A stretch of 48,644 nt of DNA from Gammaproteobacteria bacterium (GTDB lineage: Bacteria > Pseudomonadota > Gammaproteobacteria > Pseudomonadales > Pseudohongiellaceae). Made by a program: the position numbers and the translations under genes. This document shows, one piece after another, positions 16,114 through 24,883 of this stretch; position 1 is the stretch's first letter, and each line of letters starts with the position of its first letter. The stretch is from positions 1 through 48,644 of the forward strand of contig JABJIC010000011.1 of assembly GCA_018661465.1 (NCBI GenBank), written 5' to 3'. The notes beneath the pieces are model-generated. The model was not told the origin of the DNA and searched no databases. It saw only the letters and a program-made list of their open reading frames with translations.

Positions 16114-17274
16114 TTAGTCGCGGTAGGAGCTTGTTGGAGGTAGCTGCGCGCCTGATAAGTCAGAAGGAATGCTGGTTTCTGCCCTTACAGTATGGGTCAG
16201 TGTACCGATTCCTTCGATAGTGGCACTGATAGTTTCGCCATCGATCAGGTATCCGGAACCTGTGGCACGCTGGACACGACCGGCACCAGTTCCGCCAGAT
16301 GTTCCGCTTTGCATCACATCACCAGGGAAAATCGAGATCAAGGACGAGGCATATTCGATCAATTCAGGAATATTGTGGATCATGTCGCCCGCACGAGCTT
16401 CCTGTACAGTTACGCCATCAACAACGGTAATTTGATGCAAGCGCTCCATCGGATCGCCGTAGAATTCCTTCGGTACAATCCAGGGGCCATGTGGTGCGAA
16501 TGTGTCATGACCTTTGCCGACGAACCAGTCTGATCCGGAGCCATAGCCACCCGGTGGGCGACCGCCGCGATCAGAGACATCCATCGCTACCATATATCCG
16601 AAAACGTGATCGTAAGCACGGTCAGCCGAAACGTATTTGCCGGTGCGGCCAAATACAATAGCCATCTCGACTTCGTATTCTATTCTGTCACGACCGTAAG
16701 GCATGATTACATCCTCACCGGAACCGATAACTGCTCCGCGAGTAGGCTTGAGAAACAGATAGGGAACTCCTCGGTTCTCCTGACGCTGGGCTGTCCGTCT
16801 GGCCAACTCATCATCGTTGCAGCCTTCGCAGGCGTGGGTGTAGAAGTTCACAGCAGCATTCATTATTTTACTTGGATATAGAATAGGCGCCATGATGTCT
16901 ACCGAGCTCACCGGATGTATATAATCAGGTGTATTGCCGCTCAGCAGGTTTTCCTCTACAAGCCAGTTCATGACTTCATAGACTCGGTACTTCAGACCGT
17001 AATCGTATTGCTCGATGAAACCGAGCATATCCGCAGGAATACTTATTTTGGCATAGGCCGGTAGCAATTCCATTGCGCGATTAGCATCCGCAACGTCAAC
17101 GATTAATGAATCGTCTCTTACTACAAGGCCGACGGTCGGTACGCCGTCGATCGCAAAGGTTCCAACCTTGAAAGGTTCAACCGATTCCATGGCTTGAGCT
17201 GAGACCTCGACCGGCTTGGCAAAAATTGCCAGGGCCGAAACAAGCGTTAGGGTAAATAGGGACTTTCTTATCAT
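16114..17274 (-). CDS. Exported fumarylacetoacetate hydrolase-family protein
   Basis: The protein has 386 residues and a signal peptide (MIRKSLFTLTLVSALAIFAK, cleaved near VSAQA). It carries a FAH-superfamily catalytic domain with the metal and substrate motifs YEVEMAIVFGRTGK, AMDVSDRGGR, SDWFVGKGHDTF and PGDVMQSGTSGGTG. FAH-family enzymes cleave or decarboxylate 2,4-dioxo- and acylpyruvate-type compounds and normally work in the cytoplasm. The export signal is therefore notable, as is the CEGCND segment with two Cys that could pair. GGGAGAGA lies before the ATG. The gene is monocistronic with its own terminator. Family is firm, reaction unknown. Confidence 0.85.
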   Translation of the reverse strand: MIRKSLFTLTLVSALAIFAKPVEVSAQAMESVEPFKVGTFAIDGVPTVGLVVRDDSLIVDVADANRAMELLPAYAKISIPADMLGFIEQYDYGLKYRVYEVMNWLVEENLLSGNTPDYIHPVSSVDIMAPILYPSKIMNAAVNFYTHACEGCNDDELARRTAQRQENRGVPYLFLKPTRGAVIGSGEDVIMPYGRDRIEYEVEMAIVFGRTGKYVSADRAYDHVFGYMVAMDVSDRGGRPPGGYGSGSDWFVGKGHDTFAPHGPWIVPKEFYGDPMERLHQITVVDGVTVQEARAGDMIHNIPELIEYASSLISIFPGDVMQSGTSGGTGAGRVQRATGSGYLIDGETISATIEGIGTLTHTVRAETSIPSDLSGAQLPPTSSYRD

Positions 17275-17505
17275 TTTTCTCTCCCGTGCTGGGCACTAAA
17301 GGTAAGGCTGAAAGGGTTTAAAAGAACTAAAAGCATCTCACCCCCTCGTAAGACACACAAAATGTATCTCTCCACTAGACACTTGTCCAGTAATTTGAGG
17401 GCTAGAGAGGGGCAGCAGGGTCTTATTCGACCCTTTTAACGGGGGATTCGCACTGATGTGTCCGACATTCCGAAGTTTGAAGTCGATGGCTTCACCAGCA
17501 GGTCA

Positions 17506-17850
17506 CTACTTATTGTCAGAAAACCCGCGGGAAGTTCTGTCGAGGAAGTCCAGAACACTCTTGATAACTTTCCAGAATCCCAATTCCGCTCTTCTCAAAG
17601 CCGAATCGAAGTCGAATTTCTTCAAGCGACTTTTCATGCCGCGATAGCTGGGATTGTTATGAAGGAAACGAGCAAACCTGCTGGAGACCTGGGACAGCAC
17701 GAATAGCGCTAAGAACAGAAAAAGAATTCCCGGAATAATTGGTAAGATAAGCCCAATCAAGCCTATAACTGCGAAGCATATGGCCATAAAAACCAGAATG
17801 ATCTTGGCAATAAGTGGCATTCGTCTTGGTGAGTAATCTTTATAATTCAC
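17506..17850 (-). CDS. DUF454/PGPGW-like small membrane protein
   Basis: The 114-residue protein has two closely spaced transmembrane helices (about residues 12-50) joined by GLILPIIPG, the Pro/Gly turn characteristic of DUF454/PGPGW-type proteins. A basic amphipathic cytoplasmic tail follows (SRFARFLHNNPSYRGMKSR). The start codon is GTG, at 17848-17850, supported by AAGGAG about ten bases upstream. The function of the family is unknown. The gene stands alone between the FAH-family and amidase genes. Confidence 0.7.
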   Translation of the reverse strand: MNYKDYSPRRMPLIAKIILVFMAICFAVIGLIGLILPIIPGILFLFLALFVLSQVSSRFARFLHNNPSYRGMKSRLKKFDFDSALRRAELGFWKVIKSVLDFLDRTSRGFSDNK

Positions 17851-18128
17851 TATTCTCTCCTTATATGATCTTCTTTTTCAGGCTGCTCCCATTAAGATGC
17901 ACTTTGCATGCCATATCATAACCCATTGAAATTTAAGAACTAAATATAAGCTACTATGGCCTGGAGAATATTTTTAGCGAAATTAGCCAATTATTGAGTA
18001 ATTAAGCACTGAATTGATTGAGAACCTACCTTCCATTCGAAAATAGAGATTCATAAGCCCAAGACTTCTTAACTTGCTAGCCCGTTCGCAGGGTTGTTAT
18101 GCTGATCAGGTATTGGAGAGGAAAATAG

Positions 18129-19652
18129 ATGAAGCGCAGAGAATTTCTTAGCAAAGGCCTGACAGTTAGTACCGCAGTTGCTCTTGGCTCGTCGAGCTTG
18201 AGTCAATCATTTGCTGCCGAATTGCCTGCAGATATCATCAATATGAGCGCAAGCAAGTTATCTGCTGCTATTCGACAGAGGCAGGTGAGTTGTGAAGAGG
18301 TGATGTCAGCCTATCTGCAACGTATTCATCGTTACAATCCTGTCTACAACGCCATCGTCAGTCTCGTGGAAGATGATCAGCTGTTGGCGCAAGCCCGAGA
18401 GGCCGATCAGGCCCTGGCAAGCGACCAGTATCGGGGCTGGATGCACGGCATGCCCCATGCTGTGAAAGATCTTACAGCCGTTGCAGGCCTGCGCTATACA
18501 AGTGGCTCTCCTATGTTCGCTGATCGGATCGCGCAGGAGGACAGCGCCATGGTTGCGCGCATGAGGCGAGCTGGGGCGATCTTTATCGGAAAGACAAACA
18601 CTCCGGAATTCGGAGTCGGCTCACAATCCTACAACCCCGTCTTTGGCGCTACAGGATGTGCCTACAATCCAGAATTAACCTCTGGAGGAAGTAGTGGTGG
18701 AGCTGCGTCTGGATTGGGAACACATATGTTACCGGTTGCCGATGGCAGCGACATGATGGGGTCTCTGCGCAACCCGGGCGCATTCAATAATGTAATTGGT
18801 TTTAGACCGAGTACAGGCTTAATGGGAGGAGGGGATCCGTTCTCAAGAAGCTTATCTTCATCCGGCCCCATGGGCAGGAATACCGAGGACGCCATTCGTT
18901 TGCTGCACACTATTGCCGCAGAACCTGCGAGTCATCAGCCTCAGGCGCTGAAGGAGCAACTGCCAGGAGCAGATAGATATGGGCCATTAAATCTCGCCGA
19001 TCAAAAAATAGGATGGTTAGGCAATTTCGATAATTACCTGACTATGGAGCCCGGGGTCATCGATCTTTGTGAATCAAACTTGCAGACACTGTCTGCTGCG
19101 GGGGCTACTGTTGAAAGCTGTACAGTTCAATATGATATGGCTGAGTTGTGGCAGTGTTGGCTGGATCTTCGCAACTGGTCTCGAACCAGTATGCGCGGAT
19201 ACTATGAAAACTCTGATACCCGTCCCATGATTAAACCTGAATTGGCTTGGGAAATTGAACAGTCTTATTCTCTAACGGCTGATGCGATCTATCAGGCTAA
19301 TGCTGCTCGCAGTCGTTGGTATCGCGAAATGAATAGATTGTTCGATCAATATGATTTCCTTGTTCTACCTACAGCTCAGGTCTTCCCATATTCCAAAGAC
19401 CTACATTGGCCCACCGAAATCGATGGACGGCAGATGGACACTTATCACCGCTGGATGGAAGTTGTTATCCCTGCAAGCTTGGCAGGTATCCCCGTAGTGA
19501 ATGTGCCTGCGGGATTCGATCAGCAGGGTAGGCCTATGGGGATGCAGATCATGGGTAGATTCGGTGAGGACAAAAAGGTACTGGAATTTGCTCTGGCCTA
19601 CGAAGGGGTAACAGACCATCTGAGTCGCCGTCCTGCCGGGATGTCGGTTTAG
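18129..19652 (+). CDS. Exported amidase, amidase-signature family
   Basis: The 507-residue length is usual for the AS family. The start MKRREFLSKGLTVSTAVALG looks like a twin-Arg type export signal. The catalytic Ser-cisSer-Lys triad is visible: Lys113 in HAVKDL, the cis-Ser in SGGSSGG (about residue 188), and the nucleophile Ser212 in GSDMMGSLRNPG. The MM in the last motif replaces the more common xGG and recurs in related amidases. The enzyme hydrolyses amides outside the cytoplasm; the substrate is unknown. GGAGAGG lies before the ATG. There is no adjacent gene of obviously linked function. Confidence 0.9.
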   Translation: MKRREFLSKGLTVSTAVALGSSSLSQSFAAELPADIINMSASKLSAAIRQRQVSCEEVMSAYLQRIHRYNPVYNAIVSLVEDDQLLAQAREADQALASDQYRGWMHGMPHAVKDLTAVAGLRYTSGSPMFADRIAQEDSAMVARMRRAGAIFIGKTNTPEFGVGSQSYNPVFGATGCAYNPELTSGGSSGGAASGLGTHMLPVADGSDMMGSLRNPGAFNNVIGFRPSTGLMGGGDPFSRSLSSSGPMGRNTEDAIRLLHTIAAEPASHQPQALKEQLPGADRYGPLNLADQKIGWLGNFDNYLTMEPGVIDLCESNLQTLSAAGATVESCTVQYDMAELWQCWLDLRNWSRTSMRGYYENSDTRPMIKPELAWEIEQSYSLTADAIYQANAARSRWYREMNRLFDQYDFLVLPTAQVFPYSKDLHWPTEIDGRQMDTYHRWMEVVIPASLAGIPVVNVPAGFDQQGRPMGMQIMGRFGEDKKVLEFALAYEGVTDHLSRRPAGMSV

Positions 19653-19757
19653 AAAACTGCATGAAGCTTTTTTTCTTAGATGTTGCTTAGATAGTGCTTC
19701 GAAGTTCATAGATTTTGTAGCCACTTTGTCTGAAGCCTTCAGACCCAGAACTCAAGA

Positions 19758-20543
19758 CTATCGGTGCTTGAAAATAGGTTTCCTCTTTTTCCGGAATGCG
19801 GCGACACCCTCGTGGGCATCTTCGCTCTGAGCGACGCGCTCTACCCAGTCTTTCTCGATTTCCAGGCCGTAATCACTTAGCTGTGCTCCTGACTCGGCGG
19901 CTGAGTGGCGAATGGCATTTATGGCGGTCTTGCTGTACTGAGTAATCGATTCCAGATACTCGACAGCCTGATCTATTAACGATATGTCTGCAGCTGCTAC
20001 GCGGTTGATAAGTCCTATCTGTAGAGCTTCCTCTGTACTAACCGCACGACCGGTAAGCATCATATCCAAAGCTCGTGATTGGCCAACGATAGATGGCAGT
20101 AGCTGTGTACCGGCATAGGCTGGGATGAGGCCGATCTTTACCTCAGGCAGGGAACATTGCACATCTTCATTGGCGATCCTGAATACACAGGCCAGAGCCA
20201 ATTCCAAGCCACCACCATAAGCCAGTCCATTTAATGCGGCAATACTGATAAAGGGAGCACGGTGCAGTCGTACCAGTAAGTGTCTCGCGCGATCAGATTT
20301 TTCCCGTTGTTGTCTTGAGCTCAGAGTTTCTCGCTCGAACAGATCGGTTCCAGCACAGAAGGCTCGTTCCCCTTCTCCTGTAATAACTAGTCCCCGGTTG
20401 CCTTCTTGATCTTCTAGAGTGTCTATACAATCACAGAGCCCGTTCAGCACCTCGGTAGTGATTGCATTTAAGCGGTGAGGCCGCGTGATTTTAAAAACGA
20501 GGCAACTCTCTCTTTCCTCAATTATATAAGCAGTATCTGACAT
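19758..20543 (-). CDS. Enoyl-CoA hydratase/isomerase family protein
   Basis: The protein is 261 residues, the standard crotonase length. The CoA/oxyanion-hole segments AFCAGTDL (61-68) and NGLAYGGGLELALAC are present. Both catalytic acids of true hydratases are in place: Glu113 in GGGLELA and Glu133 in LPEVKIG, 20 apart as expected. YAGTQLLPSIVG follows. This supports hydration of 2-enoyl-CoAs in beta-oxidation or an aromatic/branched-acid route in the cytoplasm. AGGA precedes the ATG. The gene is alone on the minus strand between convergent and divergent neighbours. Confidence 0.9.
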   Translation of the reverse strand: MSDTAYIIEERESCLVFKITRPHRLNAITTEVLNGLCDCIDTLEDQEGNRGLVITGEGERAFCAGTDLFERETLSSRQQREKSDRARHLLVRLHRAPFISIAALNGLAYGGGLELALACVFRIANEDVQCSLPEVKIGLIPAYAGTQLLPSIVGQSRALDMMLTGRAVSTEEALQIGLINRVAAADISLIDQAVEYLESITQYSKTAINAIRHSAAESGAQLSDYGLEIEKDWVERVAQSEDAHEGVAAFRKKRKPIFKHR

Positions 20544-20692
20544 CCTGTTCCTCTCATTTCCAACATGATTATAGTGACTCTATGAGTGAGCCCTATCTGT
20601 CCGGTTGAGCCCTTAGTTTATTGCTTTCGGAACGCCTGTGCTAGACTCGCCGCAAGAGTTAATACAGTACTCATATGACATGGAGGGGGAAA

Positions 20693-21274
20693 ATGAGTAA
20701 GACAGAAATTAGCAGGCGGGCCTTTCTCAGGTCCAGCGGACAGGCCGTGAAGGGGTCTTGTATCGCCCTCACATTACCAATGATTCTTACTGCTTGTAAT
20801 AGAGCGGAAGAAGCTCGGCTTCGTGGCGAGGATTTCAGTTCTTTAACTGAAGAAGAAGCATTCGAATTCGATGCCATCTCTGCGCGGATAATTCCAAGTG
20901 ATGATTCTCCTGGCGCACGGGAAGCCGGCGTAATTTATTTCATCGATAATGTTCTGGCAAATGAATCTGAAGAAGTGCGCGAAGTTCTTCGCTCAGGTTT
21001 GCGAGATTTGCAGTCCAGCGCTGTTAGTACTTTCGATGTTCCCTATTTCTATCAATTGGAAGAAGCGCAGCAAGATCAGCTGCTCTTGGAAATTGAAGAA
21101 TCAGAATTTTTTGGCACGGTTCGATTTTTAGTTGTTGCTGGTATGTTTTCTCTTCCCGAATACGGTGGCAATAAGGACGAGGCTGGCTGGAATTTAATTG
21201 GATTCGATGATCGCCATGCCTGGGTTCCACCCTTCGGTTTCTACGATGCCGATCATGCGGCTAAAGGAGGGTAA
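20693..21274 (+). CDS. Gluconate 2-dehydrogenase subunit 3-family protein
   Basis: The product of about 193 residues starts MSKTEISRRAFLRSS, a twin-Arg signal (SRRAFL), and has a lipobox-like LTAC soon after the hydrophobic stretch. The rest matches the gluconate 2-dehydrogenase subunit 3 family: FEFDAISARIIPSDDSPGAREAG and a C-terminal PPFGFYD. In these enzymes subunit 3 partners the flavin GMC subunit and helps its folding and Tat export. The GMC gene follows after six bases, so they form an operon. I start at 20693, with AGGGGG upstream, rather than six codons earlier. A cytochrome c subunit, the usual third partner, is not adjacent. Confidence 0.85.
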   Translation: MSKTEISRRAFLRSSGQAVKGSCIALTLPMILTACNRAEEARLRGEDFSSLTEEEAFEFDAISARIIPSDDSPGAREAGVIYFIDNVLANESEEVREVLRSGLRDLQSSAVSTFDVPYFYQLEEAQQDQLLLEIEESEFFGTVRFLVVAGMFSLPEYGGNKDEAGWNLIGFDDRHAWVPPFGFYDADHAAKGG

Positions 21275-21280
21275 TCATTT

Positions 21281-22951
21281 ATGGCTGAATCTCAGAACTC
21301 TCCAACTTATCCTACCCGTGAGCCCGTTGATTTTGTCGTGGTTGGTTCCGGTGCTGCCGGTGGCGTCATGGCTAAAGAACTTTCAACTGCAGGTTTCTCC
21401 GTGGTCGTTCTTGAGCAGGGACCTCACCTTCAGGCTGCCGATTTCAAGCATGATGAATGGGACTACGACTACAACGGCGGCCTGATGTGGGGAATTAAGC
21501 AGGGCCACCCACAGACGTTTCGCAAGAATGAAAATGAAGAAGCTGTAGAGGCTGAAGCCGTTCTAGGTTATGCACATAATGTTGGAGGCAGCAGTGTGCA
21601 TTTCTCTGGAAATTTTTGGAGATTTCGGCCTATCGATTTTATGGAAGCAAGTGTGCGCGGTACGGTCCCGGGTACCAATTTTGCTGACTGGCCAATTAGC
21701 TATGAAGATCTTGAGCCTTATTACACCAAGGTTGATTGGGAAATAGGCGTGTCTGGATTACAGGGGCCCTGGGACCCACCGAGATCTCGTGCCTATCCTT
21801 GTCCCCCAATGCCGATTAAAGGGCCTGATGTGCTCTTGGAAAGAGCTGGCAAGCAGTTAGGCCTGAATCCTTACCCAGCGCCGGTGGCGATTTTATCCCA
21901 GCCTCATAACGGGCGGCCAGGCTGTATTCACTGTGGCTTCTGTAACGGTTTCGGTTGTGAAGTGAACGCCAAGTCTTCCTCTATGGCTACGATGATTCCA
22001 TTGGCTCTTGCCAGTGGAAATTGTGAGCTTCGCACAGGCTGTACGGTTTCCAGAGTGAATACCGGCGAAGATGGCAGGGTTACTGAAGTTGTTTACTGGG
22101 ACGCGGAAGGAACAGAGCAGGCACAGCGTGCGAATGCTGTAGTCCTCTGTGCTAACGGTTCAGAAACTCCGAGAATATTGTTTCTCTCCGAGTCTGAGCA
22201 ACACCCGGATGGGCTCGCTAATTCCAGCGGATTTGTAGGTCAGAATTTGATGTTCAATGGCTATACGTCAATAGTCGGATTGTTCCCTGAGCCGGTGAAC
22301 GCATACAAGAGTGTTCCAGCTACTCGAGTGATTCATGATTATTATGAACTCGATCCAAACCTTGGATTCTATGGCGGTGGTGGAATAGACGGCCGACATT
22401 ATTCTCGAGGAACTCCACTTAATTCAGCTCTAATGAGCGGTATGTTTGGTGGACCTACATGGGGAGCCGAGTACAAGAAAAACCTGCAACAGGAATTCAC
22501 CCATACGGCCGCATTTGATGGTCATACAACATCTTTGCCCCTTGCCTCGAACAACGTAACTCTCGATCCAAATGTTCAGGATAAGTACGGCCGGCCAGCT
22601 CTTCGCTGCACCTATATGGATCATCCAGATGATATCCAAACCATGAGTTACTTCTATGACAGAACGGTTGAGTTGATGGAAGCCGCCGGCGCAATTCGAT
22701 ATGCGGGTGAGTATCCAGAAAATGGACAGGAGGGGAATGTTCATCTCCTGGGAACCTGCCGAATGGGAGATGATCCTTCGAGCTCAGTGATAGATAAGTA
22801 TCATCGTACTCACGATGTGCCTAATCTCTTTATCAGTGATGGTTCAAGCCTGATTACCTCGGGGAGAGGACAGCCCACGATGACTATTATGGCAATGGCT
22901 TTCAGAGCGGCCGACAATATTATTCAGGCGGCGCGACGTGGAGAGATTTAA
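21281..22951 (+). CDS. GMC-family FAD-dependent oxidoreductase (dehydrogenase large subunit)
   Basis: This 556-residue protein begins with the FAD-binding dinucleotide motif VVVGSGAAGGVMAKEL and a following VVLEQG. Internal features include NVGGSSVHFSGNFWR and a Cys-rich CIHCGFCNGFGCE segment. The C-terminal GMC box is NLFISDGSSLITSGRGQPTM with HLLGTCRMG carrying the catalytic His region. It lacks its own signal peptide, consistent with export by riding with the Tat-bearing subunit 3. The substrate is probably an alcohol or sugar. Electrons would go to a cytochrome or quinone, possibly the c-type cytochrome proteins encoded just downstream on the other strand (inference). GGAGGG lies upstream. 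Confidence 0.9.
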   Translation: MAESQNSPTYPTREPVDFVVVGSGAAGGVMAKELSTAGFSVVVLEQGPHLQAADFKHDEWDYDYNGGLMWGIKQGHPQTFRKNENEEAVEAEAVLGYAHNVGGSSVHFSGNFWRFRPIDFMEASVRGTVPGTNFADWPISYEDLEPYYTKVDWEIGVSGLQGPWDPPRSRAYPCPPMPIKGPDVLLERAGKQLGLNPYPAPVAILSQPHNGRPGCIHCGFCNGFGCEVNAKSSSMATMIPLALASGNCELRTGCTVSRVNTGEDGRVTEVVYWDAEGTEQAQRANAVVLCANGSETPRILFLSESEQHPDGLANSSGFVGQNLMFNGYTSIVGLFPEPVNAYKSVPATRVIHDYYELDPNLGFYGGGGIDGRHYSRGTPLNSALMSGMFGGPTWGAEYKKNLQQEFTHTAAFDGHTTSLPLASNNVTLDPNVQDKYGRPALRCTYMDHPDDIQTMSYFYDRTVELMEAAGAIRYAGEYPENGQEGNVHLLGTCRMGDDPSSSVIDKYHRTHDVPNLFISDGSSLITSGRGQPTMTIMAMAFRAADNIIQAARRGEI

Positions 22952-23000
22952 AATTTCTGATTTTCTATAACTGCTGTGTAGTAGCAAAATAGAGGAATAA

Positions 23001-23034
23001 AAAAAGGGGCGTAGCTTAAGCTACGCCCCTTTTT
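23001..23034. terminator. Bidirectional terminator between convergent genes
   Basis: A perfect 34-base palindrome has AAAAAGGGGCGTAGCTT as the left arm and its exact complement as the right arm. The A-run and T-run make it a terminator on both strands, serving the GMC gene on the plus strand and the copper monooxygenase gene on the minus strand. Confidence 0.9.
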
Positions 23035-23049
23035 ATATTCTAGAACTTA

Positions 23050-24396
23050 CTAGTCGTTACCGGCTAGAGAGCGTTCTTCTTTCTCAGCGCGTTCTGCAAC
23101 TAGTGTCTCATAGCCTTCGTCGTCAAGGTGAGTAACTGCAAGCCAGGCGTGAGTCATTTCATCACCTGTACGGCTTCCGCCCATAACCCACATATCAGAA
23201 TCGGGGTTGTTTGGGTTCGCATCAGTATTGTCATACCACTGCTTCAAAAGCATAACCGCACCAGCAGGTAGCAATGGAGCTACATCTTCCTGATAGATAT
23301 GGCTGTGGTGCCAAGTAGCACTCCACTTGGAGATTTGGCTGATTGGCTCAGTACGACCAGTCTCTGGATAGAATATTTCCAGAGAGGCAGCATTCATGCG
23401 CAAGTGACCGTGTGGCTGGAAGCTATCGATTCTTACCGGGTGGTCAAAAGAGTGCATGGCCTGAGTCATGTAATAACCATTAGGCGGAATAGCAATCTCA
23501 TTTTGTGGGCTGATTTGATACAGCTTCAGATCTTGCTTGTATTTTGCTTCTTCAGCATATCCTTCAGGGTGCAACCAAAGACCAATTTCAACTACGTTGT
23601 CTTTGATCATCTGACCTTCGGCTGTAGCGCCAACACCGCCAGGGAACATGTGAATGCTCCAGCTAACCTGTGCGTTTGCAGGTAAGGTTCTGCAGATACC
23701 GTCTGGTACAAGCTCGCCCCATTTGCCCATCGCATATTCAGTCAACATGCCGTAGCGTTCCATGCTGCCATCTTCCTGCTGTAATACAACAGATGAGTTG
23801 GCGTGATGCACAACTGCTCTAGCGTCACCTCTTGGCTTAACCTGAACCGCTTTGATGCAGCGATCAGAAGTTACACCGCTGGGTACATAATGATTACTCC
23901 AAAGATCATTACCGTTAGCAGGAATGTCCATAGAGATTGAAGGGATAATCAAGTTTGGTTGACCAAGTTCACCAGCGAAGTTCCATTCGTCTGGGTCACT
24001 CAATTGTGCTACAGGTACTAGAACATCAGGATCGCCTATTGGAGAGCCCTGATTAACCCAAGCGACAATCGTATCGATCTCGTCTTGATCTAGGCGCCAG
24101 TCACCTTCGAGGTCCTGGATGCCTATGCCGTGGTCGTATGCATATGGGGGCATAGATCCGTCGGCTACTTTCATTTGAATCAGGGGAGCCCAAGGGCGAA
24201 CCTGATCGTAATTAGTCAATTGCATTGGACCAATGCCACCTTCCCGGTGACAAACCACGCAATTTTCGTTAAGAATTCGACCTACGTCACTGTTATAGGT
24301 GACTGCGTGATCGGCATCAGATTGCGCCAACGCCTGGGTTTGAAACCCAAGTATTGCCAGGGCTCCAAGCCCAATCAAGCTGCTTGCTTTGTTCAT
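23050..24396 (-). CDS. Cytochrome c fused to PHM/DBM-like copper monooxygenase (paralogue A)
   Basis: The 448-residue exported protein (signal peptide to about 25) has a c-type cytochrome domain with CVVCH (46-50) and a candidate axial Met in SMPPYAY (82). A copper type II monooxygenase-like region follows. Ligands of the PHM/DBM family are visible: an adjacent His pair (197-198, VVHHANS) and a further His (249) for CuH, then PHGH (329, 331) and GDEM (Met414) for CuM. Such enzymes hydroxylate C-H bonds with O2; the usual donor is ascorbate. The fused haem could be the internal donor here, which is inference. The start at 24396 is preceded by GAGGGAGAG. A close paralogue lies upstream at 24884-26245. 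Confidence 0.8.
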   Translation of the reverse strand: MNKASSLIGLGALAILGFQTQALAQSDADHAVTYNSDVGRILNENCVVCHREGGIGPMQLTNYDQVRPWAPLIQMKVADGSMPPYAYDHGIGIQDLEGDWRLDQDEIDTIVAWVNQGSPIGDPDVLVPVAQLSDPDEWNFAGELGQPNLIIPSISMDIPANGNDLWSNHYVPSGVTSDRCIKAVQVKPRGDARAVVHHANSSVVLQQEDGSMERYGMLTEYAMGKWGELVPDGICRTLPANAQVSWSIHMFPGGVGATAEGQMIKDNVVEIGLWLHPEGYAEEAKYKQDLKLYQISPQNEIAIPPNGYYMTQAMHSFDHPVRIDSFQPHGHLRMNAASLEIFYPETGRTEPISQISKWSATWHHSHIYQEDVAPLLPAGAVMLLKQWYDNTDANPNNPDSDMWVMGGSRTGDEMTHAWLAVTHLDDEGYETLVAERAEKEERSLAGND

Positions 24397-24525
24397 GGTT
24401 CTCTCCCTCAAGTTATAGTTGGAGCGTTAATTGCGAAATTACGTCCACCAGTCCCAAAGTCTACTTCTTTTTTCATTGCTGAGGAACAGGGGAATACCAA
24501 TTAAGTTGTGATAATTGGTGACAAA

Positions 24526-24560
24526 ATAAGGCCGCTTGACCAGTGTTCAAGCGGCCTTTT
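24526..24560. terminator. Terminator hairpin downstream of the relic gene
   Basis: A perfect 12-bp stem (AAGGCCGCTTGA / TCAAGCGGCCTT) has a seven-base loop and T-rich flanks on both strands. It lies just beyond the stop codon of the degenerate third copy (24599), so it is probably that gene's surviving terminator. It also insulates paralogue A from upstream transcription. Confidence 0.8.
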
Positions 24561-24598
24561 AGGTGGATTTGCCTTAAAACTGGCTTTAAAGCTAGGTT

Positions 24599-24781
24599 CT
24601 AGTCATGAGCAGCTAGAGGGTGATCTCCTCTTTCCTTACTTTCTGCTGTGATTTTCTCAATGCCTTCTTCGAGGAACTAAAGGAAGAATCAGCCTTTGTG
24701 GTGAAAAATCACACAGTTTTTGTTGATGATTCTGCTTATTGCCCCGTTGCAGGTGAGGTCCTTCCCATCGTGGCTCCGAGG
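24599..24781 (-). pseudogene. Internally deleted relic of a third cytochrome-copper monooxygenase paralogue
   Basis: In one minus-strand frame, LTCNGAISRIINKNCVIFHH (24755-24695 region) aligns with VTYNSDVGRILNENCVVCHR of paralogue A. After two stop codons the same frame continues as FLEEGIEKITAESKERG then DHPLAAHD and TAG at 24599, aligning with the paralogue end (HLDDEGYETLVAERAEKEER then SLAGND). The whole middle of the gene, over 1 kb, is missing, and the haem motif CxxCH reads CVIFH. This is a dead copy sitting between the two intact paralogues, with its own terminator still in place. The signal-peptide region is not recognisable. Confidence 0.75.
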
Positions 24782-24810
24782 TGTAGGAGTTTAAATAACA
24801 GTGGAGCATA

Positions 24811-24849
24811 AAAAAGCCGGTCGGGCAGATGCCCAACCGGCTTTTGTTT
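24811..24849 (-). terminator. Terminator of copper monooxygenase paralogue B
   Basis: Arms AAAAGCCGGT and ACCGGCTTTT enclose a further short GGGC/GCCC stem. On the minus strand a run of T follows. It lies 35 bases beyond the paralogue B stop codon. Confidence 0.85.
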
Positions 24850-24883
24850 CCACTGCCTTGCGGCTTAGGATTCGACTATTAGT

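Noticed and set aside
24561..24883. An empty intergenic spacer
   Set aside because: Translation of the minus strand shows the haem-site and C-terminal remnants of a third copper monooxygenase copy, so I annotated it as a pseudogene.
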